Translations under genes and position numbers: made by a program
Shown here: positions 12,333-24,018 of the stretch, in pieces
How positions within the stretch are numbered: position 1 is the first letter of the stretch
Layout of the letters: every line of letters begins with the position of its first letter
DNA from: Ramlibacter terrae
Lineage (GTDB): Bacteria; Pseudomonadota; Gammaproteobacteria; Burkholderiales; Burkholderiaceae_C
Length of the DNA stretch: 64,000 nt
Direction: 5' to 3'
NCBI GenBank assembly: GCA_013127575.1
Contig: CP053418.1
Coordinates: forward strand, 2,542,001-2,606,000
Notes under the pieces: generated by a model
The model's database searches: none
What the model was told of the DNA's origin: nothing
What the model saw: the letters and a program-made list of their open reading frames with translations, nothing else

Positions 12333-13715
12333 GCCGCCTGCTGCAGCGGCTCGATGCGGTCGGTGACGTCGACCGCTTCGGGCACGATCCCGATCAGCTC
12401 GCGGCGGGCGTTGAACACGGGGCGCAGGGTGAAGTCGAAGCGCCTGCGGCCGACAGGCAGGTGGACCCACAGCACGCGGCGCAACGTGCTGCCCGAGCGG
12501 GCGGCGTCCACGGCATCGCGCACGAACTCCGGAAGGCCCGGCGTGGCCGTGAACCACGGCGTTTCCCAGAACGGCTTGCCCACGACGTCGCCGATGTTGC
12601 AGCCGATGGCCGCCAGCGACGCCGCGTTGGCGTCGCGCACGATCCCTTCGCTGTCGAGATAGCCCGGAACAGCAGGCTGGTTTCGAACATCACCCGCAGC
12701 CGGTCGGCCACCGCGTTCTGCTTTTCGAGCGCACGCGTCAGTTCGGCGGTGCGCTGCTTGACCGCCGCTTCCGGGGTGTCGGTGAAGCGCCGCAGCGCCT
12801 GCTGCGCCCGCTGTTCGGCCTCGATCAGCGCCGCGAGCCGCGCGCGTTCCTCGCCCAGCTGCCAATTGCTCAGGCGCAGCGCCGCTTCGGCGCGGGCGCG
12901 CTCGGTCACGTCGGTGGCCTGCACGAAGATCCCGTCCACGGCCTCGCTCGCATCGCGCATCGGCTGGAAGACGAAGTCGAGCACGACTTCCTCGGTGCCG
13001 CCGCCCGCGCCGCGCTGCAACTGCACCGAGGCGGAGCTCGCCGGTAAGGCTTGCCCTCGCGGTACACGGCGTCCAGCAGCTTGACGAAACCCTGTTTCTC
13101 CACCTCGGGGAGCGCGGCGCGCACGGAGGTGCCGATGAGGTCGCGCCGTCCCACCAGCTGCAGGTAGGCATCGTTGGCGAACTCGAAGATGTGCTCCGGC
13201 CCGCGCAGCAGCGCCACCGGCGCCGGCGCCTGCCGGAACACCTCGCGCCAGCGTTGCAGTTCGGCCTGCCGCTCGCTGCGCGCCCGGACCACGCCGGTGA
13301 TGTCGTTGCCCTGGTTGAAGATGCCGCCGACGGTTTCGCCGTCGTGGATGGCGGTCAGGCTGTAGTTCCACCAGGTTTCGCGCGGCACGCCGCCGCGCAC
13401 CATCGGCAGCATCTGGTCGTACAGCGCCAGGCCTTCGCCGGTCGCCAGCACCTGCCCGAACTGCGGGCCCACGATGTCCCAGATCTCCGGCCAGACCTCG
13501 CGCCCCGGCTTGCCGAGACATGCGGGGTGCTTTTCGGCGGGGATCACCGACCACGCATCGTTGTAAAGCAGGTAGAGATCCGGGCCCCAGTAGACGGCCG
13601 TGGGGAAGCCGGCGTTCAGGCACAGGCTGGTGGCCATCTGGAGCGCCTGCGGCCACTGCGCGGGCGGGCCGAGGGGATGGTTCGTCCAGTCGAAGGCGCG
13701 CAGGCGTTCGCCCAT
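12329..13715 (-). CDS. PAS-domain sensor protein without an output domain
   Basis: A cytoplasmic multi-PAS protein of about 463 residues. The first unit begins MGERLRAFDWTNHPLGPPAQ and carries YLLYNDAWSVIPAEKHPA. The second has FEFANDAYLQLVGRRDLIG and ends DFVFQPMRDASEAVDGIFVQ. After a coiled-coil segment (about residues 300-350) a third PAS has ANAASLAAIGCNIGDVVGKP and FDFTLRPVFNARRELIG, ending [14 protein letters not shown]. No histidine kinase, GGDEF or EAL domain follows: the gene stops at TAA 12329. Such N-termini usually precede HWE/HisKA kinases. The start ATG 13715 has a strong AAGGAGG eight bases upstream. Breaks near 13040 and 12664 are CCWGG sites. Confidence 0.8.
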
Positions 13716-13838
13716 GGCGCCGCCTCCTTGGAGGAACGCGGGCGGGACAGTCGTCGTGGGCGGCAAGCGGGGCTCCGTAACCCCAAAAGTGTAGGTTATC
13801 CTGTGGCGAACTGATTCAGATTCTGGCCCTACAACTAC

Positions 13839-15312
13839 ATGCAGCAGGACATCCTGGTGAACTGGTCGCCGCAGGAGACGCGGGTGGCCATCGTCGAGAG
13901 CGGCGCGGTGCAGGAACTGCACGTCGAACGGACGCTGGAGCGCGGACTGGTCGGCAACGTGTACCGGGCAAGGTGGCGCGCGTGCTGCCCGGCATGCAGT
14001 CGGCCTTCATCGACATGGGGCTGGAACGCGCGGCGTTCCTGCACGTGGCCGACGTGTGGCAGCGCCAGCCCGATGGCGAGCCGCCGGCCCGGCCCGCAAC
14101 GGCCAGCCGCAGGTTCCCATCGAGAAGCAGGTCTTCGAGGGCCAGGCGCTGATGGTGCAGGTGATCAAGGACCCGATCGGCACCAAGGGCGCCCGGCTGT
14201 CCACGCAGATCAGCATCGCCGGCCGGCTCCTGGTGTTCCTGCCGCAGGACGACCACGTGGGCGTCTCGCAGAAGATCCCGTCGGACCAGCGCGATGCCTT
14301 GCGGCGCCGGCTGGCGAAGCTGGTGGGCACCGCGGGCGGCGGCTTCATCCTGCGCACCAACGGCGAGGAGGCGTCCGACGCCGAACTCGCCGACGACATC
14401 GCCTACCTGCGCAAGACCCGGACCCGGATCCGCGAGGCCGCCACGCGCGTGCCGCCGCCTTCGCTGCTGCACCGGGACCTGAACCTGCTGCAGCGCGTGC
14501 TGCGCGACCTCGTGACGGACGCGACGCAGACCATCCGCATCGACTCGCGCGAGCAGCACCAGGCGCTCATGGCGTTCGGGCAGGAGTTCATGCCGGCCGC
14601 CGCGGCGAAGCTGCAGCACTACAAGGGCGAGCGGCCGATCTTCGACCTGTATGCGGTGGACGAGGAGCTCGCCAAGGCATTGGGCAAGCGGGTGGACCTG
14701 AAGTCCGGCGGCTACCTGATCGTCGACCAGACGGAGGCGCTGACCACGGTGGACGTCAACACCGGCGGCTTCGTGGGCGCGCGCAATTTCGACGACACCA
14801 TCTTCAAGACCAACACGGAGGCCGCGCAGGCCATCGCGCGGCAGCTGCGCCTGCGCAACCTGGGCGGCATCATCATCGTCGACTTCATCGACATGCAGCG
14901 CGAGGACCACTGCGAGCAGGTGCTGTCGGAGTTCCGCAAGCAGCTGGCGCGCGACCGCGTGAAGACGATGGCCGGCGGCTTCTCGCAGCTCGGGCTGGTC
15001 GAGATGACGCGCAAACGCACCCGCGAATCGCTGGCCCACCTGCTGTGCGAGCCTTGCCCGGTCTGCATGGGCAAGGGCACGGTGCGCACGCCGCGCACGG
15101 TGGCCTACGACATCCTGCGCGAGATCCTGCGCGAGGCGCGCCAGTTCAACCCGCGCGAGTACCGCGTGATCGCCAGCCCCAAGGTGATCGAGCTCTTCCT
15201 CGACGAGGAAAGCCAGCACCTCGCCGGCCTGTCCGACTTCATCGGCAAGCCGATCTCGCTGCAGGCCGAGAGCGCGATGGGGCAGGAACAGTACGACATC
15301 GTGCTGCTGTAG
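13839..15312 (+). CDS. rng: Ribonuclease G
   Basis: RNase E/G family endoribonuclease that matures 16S rRNA 5' ends and degrades mRNA. Starts MQQDILVNWSPQETRVAI. The S1 domain has GNVYLGKVARVLPGMQSAF. The catalytic DNase I-like core has VDVNTGGFVGARNFDDT and IIIVDFIDMQREDH with the two metal-binding aspartates, and the zinc-link is CEPCPVCMGKG. The short C-terminus without a scaffold domain makes it RNase G, not E. Two breaks in the first 85 codons (13967, 14089) both restore CCTGG; VYLGKV and ALARNG are then read. It ends the nadD-rsfS-rlmH-maf-rng neighbourhood. Confidence 0.97.
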
Positions 15313-15334
15313 GCGCCGACCGTAAAATGCGCCG

Positions 15335-16668
15335 ATGAAGATTTCCGTCATCGGCTCCGGCTACGTGGGCCTGGTCACCGGCGCCTGCCTCGCGGACGTG
15401 GGCAACCACGTGCTCTGCCTCGATACCAACACGGCCAAGATCGAGCGGCTGCGCGCCGGCGAAATCCCGATCTACGAGCCCGGGCTCGACAACGTGGTGG
15501 CCCGCGGCATCGCCGCCGGCCGGCTGGAGTTCTCCACCGACTACGACGACGCCCTGGCGCATGCGGCGGTGGTCTTCATCGCCGTGGGAACGCCCTCCGA
15601 CGAGGACGGATCGGCCGACCTCACGCACGTGCTGAACGCGGCGCGCGAGCTGGGGCGGCGCATGACGCGCGACACCCTGGTCATCACCAAGTCGACGGTG
15701 CCGGTCGGCACCAGCGACCGCGTGCTGCAGGCGCTGCAGGAGGAGCTGAAGGCGCGCGGCGCCGTGCACCGCGCGACGGTCGCCTCCAACCCCGAATTCC
15801 TGAAGGAAGGCTTCGCGGTCGAGGACTTCATGCGGCCCGACCGCATCGTGGTCGGCCTTGACGCCGACGCGCACCAGGCCCGCGAGACCTTCCGGCAGCT
15901 CTATGCGCCGTTCAACCGCAACCACGACCGCGTGCTGTTCATGGACGTGCGCGCGGCGGAGTTCACCAAGTACGCGTCCAACTGCATGCTGGCCGTGCGC
16001 ATCTCGTTCATGAACGAGCTGGCCAACCTGGCCGACCGGCTGGGCGTGGACATCGAGCACGTGCGGCGCGGCATCGGCGCCGACCAGCGCATCGGGCCGC
16101 ACTTCCTCTATGCAGGCGCCGGCTTCGGCGGCTCCTGCTTCCCCAAGGACCTGCGCGCCCTGATCCACACGGCTTCGGAAGTCGGCGAGCAGGCGCAGCT
16201 CATGCGCTCGGCGCAGGACGTCAACACACGCCGCGCCGCCTGCTGGCCGACAAGATCATCGGCCACTTTGGGGGCGACGTGAACGGCCGCACCATCGCGC
16301 TGTGGGGGCTGGCGTTCAAGGCCAACACCGACGACGTGCGCGAGGCGTCGAGCCTGGCGATCATCGACGTGCTGCTGCAGGCGGGGGCAACAGTCCGCGC
16401 CTATGACCCGGCGGCCAACGAGACGGCACAGGCCGCGTTGCCGGGCCGCGAGGGCGTGACCTTCGCGAAGTCCGCGCAGGACGCGCTGCAGGGCGCCGAT
16501 GCGCTGGCCGTGGTCACCGAATGGCTGGAGTTCCGAAGCCCCGATTTCGACGCGCTGGCGGCTTCGCTGAAGGCGAAGGCGCTGTTCGACGGGCGCAACC
16601 TCTACGACCCGGCGGCCGTGCGCCAGGCGGGGCTCGTGTACTACGGGATCGGGCGCAGCGCGGTCTGA
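15335..16668 (+). CDS. ugd: UDP-glucose 6-dehydrogenase
   Basis: Oxidises UDP-glucose twice to UDP-glucuronate with NAD+, feeding polysaccharide or lipid A modification. The N-terminal Rossmann motif is [20 protein letters not shown]. Other landmarks are [60 protein letters not shown] and the catalytic-cysteine segment [17 protein letters not shown]. The C-terminal NAD-dependent domain resumes with [12 protein letters not shown] and [18 protein letters not shown]. One break lies at about 16230. It ends 4 bp before the convergent stop of the neighbouring glycosyltransferase, and sits beside LPS-core-type genes. Confidence 0.96.
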
Positions 16669-16672
16669 CGTC

Positions 16673-17764
16673 TCACCGCGCCGTCGTCACGCTCCGGAAC
16701 ACTTCCTCCATCCGGTCGCACATCGCGTCCAGCGTGCAGTTCGCCAAGGCGAATTCACGCGCCTGGCGGCCCGGCGTTCGCGCGCCTCCGGGTCTCCCAG
16801 CAACTGCGTCAGCATGGCCGCCGGGGCCGCGCTGTCCTGCGGCCGGACGATCAGCGCCGTCTCGCCGTCGCGCGCCACTTCCGAGATCGCGCCGACATCG
16901 GTGGTGATGCAGGGCAGGCCGCTCATCATGGCCTGCATCAGCGCCTGCGGCACGCCTTCGTTGGCATACGACGGCAGCACGAAGACGTCCATGGCGCGGA
17001 GCCAGCGCTCCGGCTTCGGGTCGTGCCCCGTGAAGCGCACCCAGTCGCCGAGCTTCGCCTGCGCGACCTGCTCCTCCAGCATCGGCCGCTGCGGACCGTC
17101 GCCGACGATCAGCAATTGCACGTCGTGGCCCGCCGCGCGCAGCATGCCGAAGGCCTCGACCGGTAGCGGTGGCCCTTCCAGCTGCGCAGCGTCGCCAGGA
17201 TGCCGATGGTGGTGCGGGCGGGCAGCCCGAGCTCCACCCGCGCCTGCACCGGGTGCGCGGGCGCGAAGCGCTCGGGCGGGATGCCGGTCGGGATCGAGCG
17301 GATCGGCACGTCGGTGAAGCCGTTGGCCTCGATCAGCTCCAGCCGCAGCTTCTCGCCGGTGGTCACCGGGGCCGCGCTGGCGCGGTTGTAGAGCCAGCGC
17401 GTGGCCCTGTTGCGCGAGACCGGCGCGGAGATGTGGCGCGTGCGGACCAGCGGCACCGGCTTGCTGCGAAAGACGTTGGCGAGCGCGACCATCCACGAGT
17501 CGGTGGAGCTGTGCGTGTTGACCACGTCGAAATGCTCGCGCGCCAGCAGCCGGCGCATCGCCGCGAGGCCCGCGAAGGTCTTGCGGCCGATCGGCACGTC
17601 GTGCGTGCGGAAGCCCAGCGCCCCTGCTTCGGCGTGGATGCGGGCCGCCGCCGGCGCCGCCAGTTCGAGCACGTGGCGCGCGCGCGCAGCCCCTGCATCT
17701 CGGCGAGGATGCGCAGTTCCTGCCCGCCCCAGCCGGCCGAGGCCTCGGTGTGCAGGATCTTCAT
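16673..17764 (-). CDS. Glycosyltransferase family 4 (GT-B) enzyme
   Basis: Retaining GT-B glycosyltransferase, likely for LPS core or another envelope glycan. It begins MKILHTEASAGWGGQELRIL, with the glycine-rich donor/acceptor loop, followed by LLAREHFDVVNTHSSTDSW and VRTRHISAPVS. The C-terminal domain has GILATLRSWKGHRYLVEAF, LLIVGDGPQRPMLEEQ and the EX7E-type stretch FVLPSYANEGVPQALMQAM. Breaks occur near 17690, 17161 (TACCTGGTC restored) and 16775. It overlaps the preceding glycosyltransferase gene by ATGA and shares an operon with msbA. The sugar and acceptor cannot be read from the sequence. Confidence 0.88.
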
Positions 17765-18931
17765 CGCGGCGCGCCCGCCAGGCGGGCGTAGAGGGCGAGA
17801 TAGTCGTTGGTCATGCGGTCCAGCGTGTAGGGTTCGATGGCGCGGCGGCCGGCCGCGCCCAGGCGGCGGGCGTGCGCGAGGTCCAGCAGTTCTTCCATGG
17901 CGCGGGCTACCGCGGCATCGTCGAGCGCGTCCACCACGTAGCCGCTTTCGGCCGACAGCAGTTCCGCCGCGCCGCAGCCGGTGCTGGTGATCACGGGCAG
18001 GCCGCAGCCCATGGCTTCCAGCATCGCATTGGATTGCGGGTCGTACAAGGTCGGCAGCACGAAAGCGTCGGCCGCATGGTAGTAGGGCAGCACGTCGTCG
18101 CGCGGGCCCTCGAAGCGCACGGCGTCGGCGATGCCGTGCGACTGGGCCATTGCACGGTAGCGCGCCAGGTGCTTGTCGTGACCCACCACCACCAGCAGGG
18201 CCTCGCTCCGCAGTGTGCCGCGCGAGCGCGCGCAGCGCCACCGCGACGCCCTTGCGCTCGAAGCCGGAGCCGACGAACAGGAAGACCGGCTTCTCTTCGG
18301 GCAAGCCGAGCGCGCGCCGCGCTTGCGCGTGTTCGTCGGGCGACGGCGGACGGAAGCGCTGCAGGTCGAGCCCGTTGCGGATCACCGCCAGCTTGGCGCG
18401 GTCGACGCCGTAGTGCCGCACGATCTCGTCGCGCACCATCTCGGAGTTGCACACCACGCAGCGCAGCGCAGGGTGCGTGAACATCGCGCGTTCCTTGCGC
18501 AGGATCGCGCGGTGCGAGGTGCTGAGCCGGTCGGCGACGCCGCGCCACGCGCCGTGCTGCCGCCGCCGCAGCGCGAGCCACTGGCGGTGCACGCCGTCGC
18601 CGGCGCGGTAGACGTCCAGGCCGGGGATGCGCTCGTGCGACTGCACCAGGTCGAAGGCTTCGCGCTCGACCGCCGCATGCACCTGCCGGGCGAAGGCGGC
18701 ATCGCGCCAGGCGCGGCCGATGTGGAACGCGTCGACCTCCAGCAGCCGTACCGAGGCCGGCAATCCGCCGGCGCCGCCCTGCGGCCAGTGGCGCGCGATC
18801 AGCGTCAGTTCGACACCGCGCTCGGCCGGGGCCGCCGCGATGCGCTGCACGAAGCGCTCGGCCCCGCCGGCGGCGTTGTATGCGCCGCGGACGATCGCGA
18901 TGCGCGGCGGCTTCGGCTCAGCCGGCGGCAT
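17761..18931 (-). CDS. Glycosyltransferase family 4 enzyme, WaaG-like
   Basis: A GT-B glycosyltransferase resembling WaaG-type core glucosyltransferases. N-terminus [20 protein letters not shown], then LVQSHERIPGLDVYRAGDGV, the HERIPG and AGDGVH segments being typical of WaaG-like enzymes. The C-terminal domain includes PVFLFVGSGFERKGVAVALR, VVVGHDKHLARYRAMA and the acidic EX7E loop FVLPTLYDPQSNAMLEAMG. A break near 18208 joins the two halves. The ATG at 18931 overlaps the end of the upstream GT9 gene by 14 bases, and its stop overlaps the following GT4 start. Inferred role: addition of the first hexose to the LPS inner core. Confidence 0.87.
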
Positions 18932-20042
18932 GGCGGCCCATCACTTCGTCGAGCGCCGCGATCACCTGCTGCGCCGGCAGCGTCACCAGGCATTCGAGCG
19001 CTTGCTGCCGCCGCAGCCGTCGATGTTGCAGGGCCGGCACGGAAAGTCGCGCGACGCCACCACCTGCATGCAGTCGCTCCACGGTCCCCACTCCGGTCCT
19101 TGCTCGGGCCGAAGATGCCGATGCCGGGCGTGCCGACGGCGGCCGCGATGTGCATGGGCACCGAGTCGACGCCGGCGAACACCGCGGCCTCGCGGATCAC
19201 CGCGCCGAGTTCGGGCAGCGTGAGCTGGCCGCGCAGGTCGATGCACGGTGCGCGGCTGGCGCGCAGGATCGCGTCGCACAGCAGCGACTCGCGCGGGTCG
19301 GGCGCCGCGGTCAGCACCACGGCCAGCCGCGCGCCGCGAGGTGCTCGATGACGCGCGCGTTGCCGTCGGCCGTCCGGGCCTTGAACAGCCAGCGCGAGCC
19401 CGGATGCACCACCGCGTAGGCCGCGCCGTTCCAGCCGGCGGCGCGCAGCTTGGCGCGGGCGCTCTCCAGCGTGGCGACGTCGGTGTGGAGGGTGGGGCGC
19501 TTGTCGGCCGCAACGGGGTGGATGCCGACGCGCCGCAGCGCATCGAGGTGGCGCTCCACCGTGGCCCGCGGCGTGCCGCGCGGCTGCCGGGCGATGTGGG
19601 TGAAGGCGCGGCGCCACCACCACTGGCCGTGGTCGCGCTCGTGGCTCACGGACCACCGCGGCTTCAGCAGCCACGCCAGCAGCGCACCGCGCGGATGGTC
19701 CGTCAGGTGCACCAGCAGGTCGTAGCGGCGCTCGCGCAGGGCGCCGAGCAGGGCGCGTTCGCCCTGCAGCCGCTGCAGCCAGCCGGCCTTTCGCGCATCG
19801 CGCGACAGCGTGTGCAACTGGCTGAGCGCAGGGTGCCCGCGCAGCATGGGGGCGGTGTCGCCGTAGACCAGCGCGTCGATCTCCGCCTGCGGCGCCGCGG
19901 CCTTCAATGCGGAGAGCACCGGGCTGGACAACAGCACGTCGCCGTGATGCCGCAGCTTGACCACCAGCACGCGCTTCAGTTGCGCGGTGTCGATCGCATC
20001 CGGCGGCTGCAGCTTCGCCAGCGACGCAGCGGCCTCGGTCAT
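18918..20042 (-). CDS. Glycosyltransferase family 9, WaaQ-like LPS heptosyltransferase
   Basis: GT9 heptosyltransferase that transfers L-glycero-D-manno-heptose from its ADP form to the LPS core; most like heptosyltransferase III (WaaQ/RfaQ). The segment [20 protein letters not shown] is close to the family N-terminus. The C-terminal domain has [14 protein letters not shown], a [17 protein letters not shown] donor site and [12 protein letters not shown]. It ends with the [12 protein letters not shown] stretch. Breaks lie near 19322, 19100 (CCTGG) and 19008. It starts at ATG 20042 within the last bases of msbA (ATGA), so it follows the flippase in one operon. Confidence 0.92.
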
Positions 20043-21779
20043 TTGGGCGGTCCGTTGCCCGATCCGGTCTGCAGCGCGTGCAGGTGCGAATAGAGGCCGC
20101 CGCGCGCCAGCAGTTCGGCGTGGGTGCCGGACTCGACCACGCGCCCCTGGTCCAGCACGACCAGCAGGTCGGCGTGCTCGATGGTGGAGAGGCGGTGCGC
20201 GATGATCAGCGTGGTGCGGCCGGCCATCAGGCGCTGCAGCGCCTCCTGCACGAGGCGTTCGGATGCGGCGTCCAGCGCCGAGGTCGCTTCGTCGAGGATC
20301 AGGATCGGCGCGTCCTTGTACAGCGCGCGGGCGATGGCGAGCCGCTGGCGCTGGCCGCCGGAGAGTTCGGCCGCGTTGTGGCCGGTGACGGTCTCGAGGC
20401 CCTGCGGCAGCGACGCCACCAGCTCGCCGAGGTTGGCGGCTTCCACGCAGCGTTGCAGCCGCGCGGCGTCCGGCGGATCCTCCAGCGCGATGTTCGCGGC
20501 GAGCGTGTCGTTGAACATCACGACGTCCTGGCTGACGAGCGCGAACTGCGCGCGCAGCGCATCGAGCTTCCAGTCCGCGACGTCGACGCCATCGAGCAGC
20601 ACGCGGCCTTCGTCGGGCACGACGAAGCGCGGCAGCAGGTTGGCCAGCGTGCTCTTGCCGGAGCCGGAAGGCCCGACCAGCGCCACCACCGGCCCGGCCC
20701 GATCTCGAGGTCGAGGCGGTCCAGCGCGGGGGCGCCGTCTTCGCGGTACCGCACGCTGACGTCCTGCAGCTTGATGCAGCCGTCCGCGCGCGCCGGCGCA
20801 TGGTCGCCCCCGGATTCGAAGGGCGTGTTCTCCACCAGGTCGATGGCGCGCTGCACGGCGGCGAGCCCGCGCGAGATCGGGCTGGCCGATTCCGACAGCC
20901 GCTTGATCGGCGCGATCAGCATCAGCATGGCCGTGATGAACGAGGCAAAGGTGCCGACCGTGATGCCTTCGCGCGTCTGCCACAGCGCGATGCAGATCAC
21001 GACCGACAGCGCGGCGGCCGCGACCATGTGCGTCAGCGGCGTGATGGCCGCCGATGCCGCGGCCGATTTGAGGGCCAGCCGGCGCAGCGCAGTGCCGAGC
21101 TTGAGGAAGCGGCCCGCCTGCGCGGTCTGCGCGCCGTGCAGGCGCACCACGCGCGCGGCCAGCACGTTCTCTTCGACCACGTACGCGAGCTCGTTGGTGG
21201 CGGTCTGCGTGCTGCGCGCGATGCGGTACAGCCGGCGCGAGACGGTGCGCATGATCCAGCCGACGGCGGGCACGATCGCGAACACCACGGGGTCAGCTTC
21301 CAGTTCAGAAACAGCAGGTAGACCAGCAGGGCCAGCATCGACAGGCTGTCCTTGAGCACCGCGATGACGGAGTTGACCAGCAGCGTGACGCCGCTCTGCA
21401 CCTCGAACACCACGGTGTTCGACAACGCCGTGGCGTTCTCGCGGGCGAAGAGGGACAGCTGGGCGTCCTGCAGGCGCGAGAACATCGCGTTGCGCAGCTT
21501 GAGGAGGCCGTCCTGCGCGATCCGCGCCAGCGCCATGTCGGCGAGGAAGCCGGCGATGCCGCGCACCGCGAACAGCCCGAGGAGCGCGGCCGGCACCATC
21601 CACAGTTCGATGCGCGGCGAGTCGAAGCCGTCGTCCAGCAGCGGCTTGAGCATGGCCGGCACCAGCGGTTCGCTGGCGGAGGAAACGAAGGTGGCGAGCG
21701 CCGCCACCGCCCAGAACTTCCGCGAGCCGCCGAAATAGGGCATCAGCCAGCGAACGGCGCCGAAGTCGATGCGGATCAC
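20039..21779 (-). CDS. msbA: Lipid A export ABC transporter/flippase MsbA
   Basis: Homodimeric type IV ABC exporter that flips lipid A-core across the inner membrane. The N-terminal half is a six-helix membrane domain starting [17 protein letters not shown]. The ATPase half has Walker [16 protein letters not shown]-loop [20 protein letters not shown], signature [16 protein letters not shown], Walker [17 protein letters not shown] and the H-switch [14 protein letters not shown]. Start is GTG 21779. Two breaks, near 21297 (CCCCGG reduced to CCCCG) and 20700 (GGGCCCGGG shortened), leave the protein recognisable throughout. Its position ahead of core glycosyltransferases supports MsbA over a general lipid exporter. 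Confidence 0.93.
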
Positions 21780-21863
21780 GTAGGCTGGTCCATGTGGGGG
21801 AATGCAATAATGAACCCGCGATTATGCCGTGCATGCTCCTGTACCCGCGGCGCCCGGAGACCC

Positions 21864-22633
21864 ATGCCACGCCTGTCCGTCATCGTCATCTGCAAGAACG
21901 AAATCCTCAACATCGAAGCCTGCCTGCGCTCGGTGCGGTTCGCCGATGAAGTGGTGGTGCTCGATTCGGGCAGCACCGACGGCACGGTGGAACTGGCGCG
22001 CTCGCTGGGCGCGCAGGTGCTGCAGTCGGACGACTGGCCCGGCTACGGCCCGCAGAAGAACCGGGCGCTGGCCGCCGCCACCGGCGACTGGGTGTTCTCC
22101 ATCGACGCCGACGAACAGGTCACGCCCGAACTCGCCGCGCAGCTGCGCGAAGCCATGGCGGCCGGCACGTTCGACGCCTACATGGTCAACCGCTTCTCGA
22201 ATTTCTGCGGCCGGTACATGAAGCACTCGGGCTGGTACCCGGACCGCGTGCTGCGCCTCTTTCGCCGCGGCACGGCGCGCTTTTCCGACGACATCGTGCA
22301 CGAGCGCGTCATCGCCGACGGCAAGGTGGGGCGCCTTTCCGGCGACCTGCTGCACAACAGCATGCCGCACTTCGAATCGGTGCTCGACAAGATCGACCGC
22401 TATTCGACGGCGGGCGCGCAGGCGCTGGCGAAGAAGGGCGTCAAGGGTTCGTTGACGCAGGCGCTGCTGCACGGCTGGTGGGCCTTCATGCGCACCTACG
22501 TGCTCAAGCTCGGCTTCCTCGACGGCAAGCTGGGGCTGGCGCTGGCCATCCACAACGCGGAAGGCACCTATTACCGTTACCTCAAACTGTGGCTGATGCA
22601 GCAAACTGCTGCCGCATCCGGCCCGTCCGGTGA
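21864..22633 (+). CDS. Glycosyltransferase family 2, WaaE/KdtX-like
   Basis: GT-A glycosyltransferase related to WaaE/KdtX, which adds a beta-linked hexose to the LPS inner core heptose. The start MPRLSVIVICKNEILNIEAC is at ATG 21864 with a GGAG box upstream. Diagnostic segments are VVVLDSGSTDGTVELARSLG, WPGYGPQKNRALAAATGDW and the DXD-containing VFSIDADEQVTPEL, followed by RVLRLFRRGTARFSDDIVHE. As written, the frame runs on into tolB. Restoring T in GCATCCGGCC at 22618 gives WPVR and a TGA at 22631-22633, which I take as the true end. It is transcribed away from msbA. Confidence 0.88.
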
Positions 22634-22710
22634 AGTTGGCCCCCGGCGGGGAACTGCCGCCGGGGTTGCCGATTCTCACCGCCCAGTCACTTGCAAGGAG
22701 ATCCACGAGC

Positions 22711-23995
22711 ATGAACGTTCCCCGACAGTGGCGCCGCCGCCGGTGGTGGCAGCCCTTGCCGCAGGCGCGCTGCTGCCCGCCGCCCACGCCCAGTTCCGCG
22801 TCGAAGTGACCGGCGTCGGCCTGACGCAGTTGCCGATCGCCATCGCGCCCTTCCGCGGCGACGCCGAAGCGCCGCAGAAGATCGCCGCCATCGTGCAGGC
22901 CGACCTCGAACGCAGCGGCCAGTTCCGCGCCATCGAGGGTGCCGGCCCGACGCTCGACGAAACGGCGGCGCCCGATGTCAGCCCGTGGCGCCAGCGCGGC
23001 GCCGACTCGCTCGCCGTGGGCAGCATCTCGCGGCTGGCCGACGGCCGCTTCGACGTGCGCTATCGCCTGTGGGACGTGGTCAAGGGCGGGACCTCGGCGG
23101 CCAGAGCTTCGTGGTCGTGGCCGGCGACTTGCGCCTGGCCGCGCACCGCATCGCCGACCAGATCTACGAAAAGCTCACCGGCGAGAAGGGCGTCTTCTCC
23201 ACGCGCATCGCGTACGTCACCAAGGCCGGCCCGCGCTTCAACCTCTGGGTGGCCGACGCCGACGGCGAGAACGCGCAGTCGGCGCTGGCCAGCCCGGAGC
23301 CGATCATCTCGCCCGCGTGGTCCGCCAACGGCAGCCAGCTCGCGTACGTGTCGTTCGAGTCGCGCAAGCCGGTGGTCTACGTGCACAGCGTGGCTTCGGG
23401 CCAGCGCCGGCTGATCGCCAACTTCCGCGGCTCCAACAGCGCGCCGGCGTGGGCGCCCGACGGCCGCTCGCTGGCGGTCACGCTCACGCGCGACGGCGGC
23501 TCGCAGCTCTACACCATCGGGTCCAACGGCGGCGAGGCCAAGCGGCTCACGCAGTCGAGCGGCATCGACACCGAACCGATCTTCTCGGCCGACGGCCGCA
23601 ACATCTATTTCGTCAGCGACCGCGGCGGCGCGCCGCAGATCTACCGCATGCCCGCCGCCGGTGGCGATCCGCAGCGCGTGACCTTCACTGGCAGTTACAA
23701 CATTTCGCCGGCGTTGAGCCCTGATGGGCGGTGGTTGGCCTACATTTCCCGCATCAGTGGCGCCTTCAAGCTCCAGGTCATGGAATTGGCCAGCGGCAAC
23801 GTGCAGTCGGTCACCGACACGACGGCCGACGAGAGCCCGAGTTTCGCCCCCAACGGGCGCCTGATCGTCTATGCCACCCGCCGGGGCGGGCGCGAGGCGC
23901 TGATGACCACCACCCTCGACGGGAAGATCAAGGCACGGCTCGCCGGGCAGGGCGGAGACATCCGCGAACCCGACTGGGGCCCCTTCCAACGTTAA
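22711..23995 (+). CDS. tolB: Tol-Pal system translocation protein TolB
   Basis: Periplasmic beta-propeller that links Pal in the outer membrane with TolA. ATG 22711 has AAGGAG ahead of it. The signal peptide reads [20 protein letters not shown] and ends AHAQ once T is restored in the CCTGG at 22733. The N-terminal domain covers [17 protein letters not shown]. The propeller repeats show the family cores [40 protein letters not shown] and [21 protein letters not shown] second break is near 23098. It is followed by pal (23 bp) and cpoB. No tolQ, tolR or tolA precedes it; the gene immediately upstream is a glycosyltransferase. Confidence 0.97.
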
Positions 23996-24018
23996 CGACA
24001 TCCAAGGAGTTCTGATCC

